Positions 7,201 through 10,244 of a stretch of 10,244 nucleotides of DNA are shown in pieces. This stretch comes from Dehalococcoidia bacterium (GTDB lineage: Bacteria > Chloroflexota > Dehalococcoidia > GIF9 > UBA5629): contig JACNFS010000101.1 in NCBI GenBank assembly GCA_014384515.1, forward strand, positions 1 through 10,244, given 5' to 3'. How positions within the stretch are numbered: position 1 is the stretch's first letter; every line of letters begins with the position of its first letter. Made by a program: the position numbers and the translations under genes. Below the pieces are notes generated by a model. The model was not told the DNA's origin, did not search any database, and saw only the letters and a program-made list of their open reading frames with translations.

Positions 7201-7799
7201 GCTTCATTGATTAGTGCCAGAGCCTTGTCAGTTTTGCCACTCGCCAGCAGTGAAACAAACCCCTGCACGTTGATGCCGAGGGGGCATGCCACATGGCAAG
7301 GGGCAAACCCATCCTTATCTATCACATATGCTGAGGGAACAGCCTTTGGTCCGAGGAGTGGTGTGTGGATAGCGCTATGCGTAATCCTTTGGCCGCGCAA
7401 CAGAGAGGTTACCCTCGCCGAGCATTCAACTTGACAACGACCGCAAGCGGTGCAGAGGTCCTCACGAATGTAGCGGGGACGCTGTACCACTCGTATCTTG
7501 AAATCATCCTTCTTGCCCTCTATAGATTCTACTTCTGCATTACTATACAGTGTTATCAAAGGATGACTTGTCATCCGTAGTAGAAGGGGCCAGAGGAAAC
7601 GTTGGTCTGGAGAAGAGTTGTCTGATACGCCACCGGCAGCGCCATCCCAACCCAATGCCACCGAGTTTGTGATGATCTTAACTTCAACCCCCATCTGGGC
7701 CAAAGTGAGCGCTGTTTGTATCGCAGCAACGGTGCTACCAATGACGGCAGCGCCTTGAGAGACGCTGGGATCAGACTTCGGTGCCATGTTCAATGTCAT
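4254..7799 (-). CDS. HdrA/GltD chimeric flavin and iron-sulfur oxidoreductase (1181 residues)
   Basis: Large soluble electron-transfer protein with modules in this order. (a) About 15-165: HdrA-like Rossmann segment with a degraded glycine motif (VIGSTVAA) and one [4Fe-4S] set C116, C119, C122, C126. (b) About 166-570: GltD-like module with N-terminal cysteines C168, C172, C211, C215, C219, FAD motif GSGPAG (264-269), pyridine-nucleotide motif GDGNTAVDSA (395-404) and terminal GVFAGGD (536-542). (c) A Cys-rich stretch C633-C649. (d) About 758-900: HdrA N-terminal domain (IGVFLCRCG, NIREQCAWAH). (e) A second Rossmann motif, IIGAGLASVTAA (915-926). (f) C-terminal 2[4Fe-4S] ferredoxin, C1107-C1117 and C1139-C1149. 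ATG 7799 is chosen; ATG 7787 is possible. Likely role: passing electrons between NAD(P)H, ferredoxin and the Hdr proteins encoded next to it. It is not a normal glutamate synthase subunit, as no GltB is present. Module identities are secure; the overall reaction is inferred. Confidence 0.88.
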   Translation of the reverse strand: MTLNMAPKSDPSVSQGAAVIGSTVAAIQTALTLAQMGVEVKIITNSVALGWDGAAGGVSDNSSPDQRFLWPLLLRMTSHPLITLYSNAEVESIEGKKDDFKIRVVQRPRYIREDLCTACGRCQVECSARVTSLLRGQRITHSAIHTPLLGPKAVPSAYVIDKDGFAPCHVACPLGINVQGFVSLLASGKTDKALALINEAAPLSGILGRVCRQPCENNCKRAELDSPVFIRALHRYAADNAPGGTVYRHKFPPRSREEKIAIVGSGPAGLTAAWELARLGYSPTVFESHGVIGGMLATGIPRFRLPREVREREIEAVKNLGIDIRTGITVGRDVNFAYLKERSYRAFFLSIGAQRNNKLNIAGEELDGVVDCISLLLTLNLMVDTFVGSNIVIIGDGNTAVDSARAAIRKNKGAVKILSWTIPEELTAAIEEVEEALQEGVSIEYCAAPVEILGDGAKVTGIHCQRTELTEEIMPNGRYRPKRIPGTDFVIDADHVVVAVGQSPDALQLNMEGLAVDSKTGVIRANPLTLETSIPGVFAGGDCITGPSNVVEAMAAGLRAAESIDRYIQGRDLETGRSLEPPKTAEIDIETKEATPYKRATMPTIRLQKRLNSFEETTTGLSAKAAQREARRCLDCALCSQCMECARVCELDAVFHNDSVRHFEVGAQTILRFPSGVLRSNTRGGKAGQEATIEGLHTVSPGSNGELASQLTKAMAMALEAVIEIKPKEAEETRGQDLMELDTDLGHPLRALQQSAGSKGIGVFLCRCGGSISSVVNFRTVARKLSYFPGVTCIHEVAQACTEAGAKEIADQVAELQLDTVVLAACRCCNLEQICYSCTDRRRMCQQYLNQHLVLPRNTIVEFVNIREQCAWAHMDDPKGATRKAVQIISSGFTRARLAPVMAPGKKPILPSALIIGAGLASVTAARALASRGYQVELVARQELEQGHQEPRETMPPVLEQLQEKNITIKPWPDALKFHGSPGNYEAELEYGSQVECVTTGAVLVDIGELNKGASPLLDTTSGNGLLGRIISRTSKSGFASSEAGQLLREMTIKETAGIFLLPPDGAELPNDQALRGLATAARVSTYLGQASISPRAMAVNIDSKLCRGCGNCADICPYIEMRQHEDGTMCAYIDEALCLGCGACVTSCAVGAITQPLQSDKQIISTLRSLLHPGQMPREV

Positions 7800-8319
7800 A
7801 ACTATAGCCTAGCTCGAAGGCCTTCATGTTGAAATCTTCGGTTCCTGCCGGTACGGAGTCCAGGATGGCCTTCTTAAGAGCTTCGCACGATACTATGTCG
7901 CTTCTTGCTGCTAGAAATCCAAGCATGATGATATTCGCCACTACCGGGCGTCCTAAATCCTGGGCCATACGGCTGGCTGGGATTGAGAGAGGCTTCGGGT
8001 TCTGGGATGGGTCAATTCTCACCAAATCTGAATCGACAATTAGTAGCGTTTCTGGTGACGCATTTCGCCCATACTCAGCGTAGGCATCCTGGGATAAGAT
8101 GATTTGCACCTGAGGGCTTACGACATAGGGGTAATCTATGGGGACATCGCTGACTATCACCTCAGCACGGCAAGAGCCACCACGAGACTCGGGTCCGTAG
8201 CTTTGCGTAAGCGCGGCGAACCCTTTGTCAAATATCGAAGCAGCTTTGCCGACGATGGTGCCTGACAGCACAATGCCTTGGCCACCAAACCCAGCTACTC
8301 TGATTTCTTTCCTCTCCAT
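7771..8319 (-). CDS. korC: 2-oxoacid:ferredoxin oxidoreductase gamma subunit (KorC-like)
   Basis: Gamma subunit of the 2-oxoacid oxidoreductase, a POR-gamma family domain that completes the KorABC complex. The 182-residue protein opens with the family glycine motif VAGFGGQGIVLSG (residues 8-20), then SYGPESRGGSCRAEV (about 40-54), both diagnostic. It contains no ferredoxin cysteine motifs, so the electron-exit ferredoxin of the complex is not fused here. I place the start at ATG 8319, where the protein begins MERKEIRVAGFGG. The frame stays open to a TTG at 8328, which would add three residues but has no good ribosome site; a GAGG lies three bases before the ATG, a short spacing. A non-coding gap of about 49 bases separates it from korB, and its end overlaps the next gene by 29 bases, tying Kor expression to the chimeric oxidoreductase. 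Confidence 0.92.
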   Translation of the reverse strand: MERKEIRVAGFGGQGIVLSGTIVGKAASIFDKGFAALTQSYGPESRGGSCRAEVIVSDVPIDYPYVVSPQVQIILSQDAYAEYGRNASPETLLIVDSDLVRIDPSQNPKPLSIPASRMAQDLGRPVVANIIMLGFLAARSDIVSCEALKKAILDSVPAGTEDFNMKAFELGYSYDIEHGTEV

Positions 8320-8368
8320 TTGCCTCAAAATTAGCTAACCCGGAAGAACCAGGCTACTTTGCGCTTGG

Positions 8369-9229
8369 CTATACCTTCGCCCTGGCCTTGGCTTTCTCCT
8401 GTGCCTTGCTAGATACCTCACGGAGATGGTCCCAAAGCGTGGGGCGCTGCACATCAACAAACTTACCCACCAAAATAGGTCCATTCAACTCTAGGTCTGC
8501 ATCCCTGGGATCTGCGCCATTTCGTATTACACTTTTTTCTTGATAGTAATGCATGGAATCCAGTCCCTCCGGCTCCTTATTCATACGACCGTACACCACG
8601 GGGCAGGGGGCGATCACCTCTATGAAGCTGAAGCCTGGTTTGGTCATAGCTTCAGCAATAGCTTTCTCCAGTTGACGTATCTGCAGTACTGTCCACCGAG
8701 CTACGTAGGACGCGCCACTGGCGGATACCAGGTAGGGCAAGTTGAAAGGGGATTCGAAATTGCCGTAAGGAGTGGTAGTGGTGCGAGCTTCGAGGGGCGC
8801 GGTAGGTCCAACCTGTCCGCCAGTCATACCATAGTTGAAGTTGTTCACACAAATTACAGTCATATCGATGTTACGGCGCGCAGCATGTATCAAGTGATTG
8901 CCGCCTATCGCTACCAAGTCCCCGTCTCCGGAGAATACCACTACATTTAGCTCTGGATTTGCCAGTATCAAGCCGGTGGCAAATGGAATGGCACGGCCAT
9001 GAGTGGTATGAAAGGAGTCGAGCTTAACGTATCCAGCTACCCTACCAGTGCAGCCTATTCCTGAAACCACCGCTATCCTATCGGGGTCCATTTCCTCGCG
9101 GTCAATGGCCCTGAGAAAACAGCCTGCCACTGGCCCAATGCCACACCCAGAGCACCATATGTGGGGTAGTCTATCTTGTCTCAGGTATTTCTCGATCGAC
9201 GGCTCTTCTACATTCATAGCATCAATCAC
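8369..9229 (-). CDS. korB: 2-oxoacid:ferredoxin oxidoreductase beta subunit (KorB-like)
   Basis: Beta subunit carrying thiamine diphosphate and one [4Fe-4S] cluster, the catalytic partner of the KorA product. The 286-residue protein shows WCSGCGIG (C26, C29), C60 in SGIGCTGR and C209 in IAPCPV, the four cysteines expected to hold the cluster. The thiamine-diphosphate/Mg motif runs from GDGD (101-104) to NN (129-130), followed by YGMTGGQ. Length is typical for KorB. The C-terminus ends in a lysine/alanine-rich tail (about 273-286). The start is GTG at 9229, four bases inside korA's end, with GGGAGG seven bases upstream. An in-frame ATG at 9217 would remove only four residues but lacks that spacing. 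KorB versus PorB is called from overall pattern and from separate alpha, beta and gamma genes; the exact 2-oxoacid is unknown. Confidence 0.94.
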   Translation of the reverse strand: MIDAMNVEEPSIEKYLRQDRLPHIWCSGCGIGPVAGCFLRAIDREEMDPDRIAVVSGIGCTGRVAGYVKLDSFHTTHGRAIPFATGLILANPELNVVVFSGDGDLVAIGGNHLIHAARRNIDMTVICVNNFNYGMTGGQVGPTAPLEARTTTTPYGNFESPFNLPYLVSASGASYVARWTVLQIRQLEKAIAEAMTKPGFSFIEVIAPCPVVYGRMNKEPEGLDSMHYYQEKSVIRNGADPRDADLELNGPILVGKFVDVQRPTLWDHLREVSSKAQEKAKARAKV

Positions 9230-10244
9230 CGTGCTGCCTCCCGTATCGCCTCGAGAATAGTCTCGGGCAAGTGCACACCTCCGCCCATGTGAGGGACAAG
9301 CATCGTTCTAGCTTTACCTCCAGCGCACCTTTCCACCTCCAGCACAATCTGGCCATAGTTTATCTCCGGGACTACAAATGCCCCAGCTTGCAACGAGAGT
9401 TCCCTGACACGCTCTTCGGGAAAGGGCCATACTGTTATCAATTGCAGTAGTCCTGCCCGAATCCCCTCATCTCGCGCTAATTTTACCGCGAATTGGGCAA
9501 TACGCGTGGTGATTCCGTAGGCACAGACTATGATGTCTGCATCCTCAACTTGAGTCTCTTTGTATCTTATTATGTCGTCTCTGTTGAGTCGTATTTTGTC
9601 TACTAAACGACGTATCAGCCGATCCTGGGCATCAGCAGTCATTACTGGATAGCCCCTTTCATCGTGGGTGAGACCGGTAACGTGGAAACGGTACCCTTCC
9701 CCCGCCACAGCCATAGGTGGGACAAGACCCATATCAGTTTTGTAAGGCAAGTATTCCTCTGGTGCTACCTCGGGTCGCCGTCGATTTACGAGGCTTTCCG
9801 GCGCTACGTGCGGTATGACCACCTTCTCACTCATATGGCCCACAACCTCGTCAGACATGATTAGCACGGGAACACGGTATTTCTCTGAGAGGTCAAAAGC
9901 CGTTATGGTAAGGTCGAATATATCCTGTGGGGAGATTGGCACCAAGGCGATTATCTCATAGCTCCCATGGGAGCCCCAACGAGCCTGCATCATGTCCTGT
10001 TGCCCCACCAAGGTCGGTAACCCGGTCGACGGCCCGGCTCGCTGAATGTTGACCAGTACGCAGGGAGTCTCCAGCATCACCCCTAGCCCGAGGTTTTCCA
10101 TCATCAAACTGAATCCCGGCCCAGAGGTAGAAGTCATGGCTTTCACGCCAGCCCAGGATGCACCAAGCACAGCATTCATGGAAGCGAGTTCGTCCTCCAT
10201 CTGGATGTAGATACCGCCAACTTGAGGGAGCCGTGCACTCATTC
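9226..10244 (-). CDS. korA: 2-oxoacid:ferredoxin oxidoreductase alpha subunit (KorA-like), 5'-truncated by window edge
   Basis: Alpha subunit of a thiamine-diphosphate 2-oxoacid:ferredoxin oxidoreductase, probably the 2-oxoglutarate type, which makes acyl-CoA and CO2 from a 2-oxoacid and CoA in the cytoplasm. The visible 338 residues include the pyrimidine-binding domain with TSTSGPGFSLMMENLGLG (about residues 37-54 of the visible part) and NIQRAGPSTGLPT, both hallmarks of KorA, followed by the transketolase C-terminal-like domain ending in PHMGGGVHLPETILEAI. The ATG at 10242 is not the true start. Family members carry roughly 40-50 more residues before the VGGIYIQMEDE segment, so the gene runs past the edge. 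Its TGA stop overlaps the GTG start of korB (GTGA), indicating translational coupling. Substrate choice between 2-oxoglutarate and another 2-oxoacid cannot be fixed from sequence alone; membership of the family is secure. Confidence 0.93.
   Translation of the reverse strand, partial: MSARLPQVGGIYIQMEDELASMNAVLGASWAGVKAMTSTSGPGFSLMMENLGLGVMLETPCVLVNIQRAGPSTGLPTLVGQQDMMQARWGSHGSYEIIALVPISPQDIFDLTITAFDLSEKYRVPVLIMSDEVVGHMSEKVVIPHVAPESLVNRRRPEVAPEEYLPYKTDMGLVPPMAVAGEGYRFHVTGLTHDERGYPVMTADAQDRLIRRLVDKIRLNRDDIIRYKETQVEDADIIVCAYGITTRIAQFAVKLARDEGIRAGLLQLITVWPFPEERVRELSLQAGAFVVPEINYGQIVLEVERCAGGKARTMLVPHMGGGVHLPETILEAIREAAR
9237..9242 (-). promoter_or_regulatory. Shine-Dalgarno sequence for korB
   Basis: The minus strand reads GGGAGG here, seven bases before GTG at 9229. 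It lies inside the last codons of korA and supports the GTG start over the ATG four codons later. Confidence 0.7.

Noticed and set aside
6084..7301. GltD module as part of an ordinary NADPH glutamate synthase
   Set aside because: No GltB large subunit is present, the module is embedded in HdrA-like domains, and the neighbours are Kor and Hdr genes.
8320..8328. TTG at 8328 as the korC start
   Set aside because: It adds only three residues, has no upstream ribosome site, and ATG 8319 gives the usual short lead into the glycine motif.
8320..8368. Promoter or regulatory site in the korB-korC gap
   Set aside because: The gap is about 49 bases, shows no convincing -35/-10 pair or palindrome, and sits inside an otherwise coupled gene row.
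8540..8950. Plus-strand open frame of 136 residues
   Set aside because: It lies wholly opposite korB, whose motifs account for the sequence.
10240..10242. ATG at 10242 as the true korA start
   Set aside because: Family members need about 40-50 residues more before this point; the methionine is internal and the gene runs off the window.

Overview
The window is one densely packed block of eight genes, all on the minus strand, so it reads from high to low coordinates. There are no RNA genes, mobile elements, repeats or CRISPR arrays that I can see. The largest gap between genes is about 50 bases. The content is the cytoplasmic iron-sulfur and flavin chemistry of a strict anaerobe. I suspect a Dehalococcoidia-type Chloroflexota, or else a Desulfobacterota member or an anaerobic archaeon. 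This comes only from the style of the HdrA/MvhD/Kor proteins and a G+C content that looks near 50%, so taxonomic confidence is low.

Transcription order: (1) korA, alpha subunit of a 2-oxoacid:ferredoxin oxidoreductase, its 5' end cut by the window edge (10244-9226). (2) korB, the thiamine-diphosphate and [4Fe-4S] beta subunit (9229-8369). (3) korC, the gamma subunit (8319-7771). (4) An 1181-residue chimera made of a decayed HdrA-like piece, a complete GltD-like flavin/NAD(P) module, a second HdrA-like piece and a C-terminal 2[4Fe-4S] ferredoxin (7799-4254). (5) A stand-alone MvhD-like protein (4254-3796). (6) An HdrC-HdrB fusion with two CCG domains (3773-2619). (7) A full-length HdrA with a C-terminal MvhD domain (2618-180). 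(8) A 44-residue zinc-ribbon protein (140-6), easily missed because of its size and GTG start. Four junctions overlap or abut: GTGA, a 29-base overlap, TAATG and TAG/TTG. Several starts are non-ATG but carry good Shine-Dalgarno sequences.

Inferred working model: KorABC oxidises a 2-oxoacid plus CoA to acyl-CoA plus CO2 and releases low-potential electrons. No ferredoxin subunit of Kor lies in the window. Electrons could pass to free ferredoxin or into the Fe-S-rich chimera and the HdrA-MvhD/HdrCB set. There HdrA could bifurcate or confurcate electrons between ferredoxin, NAD(P)H (through the GltD module) and a disulfide or other acceptor at the HdrB-like clusters. The most unusual item is the chimera, in which a GltD unit appears to sit inside an HdrA scaffold at its ferredoxin-insertion point. 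The linkage of Kor to this Hdr set in one tight block is the system most worth testing.
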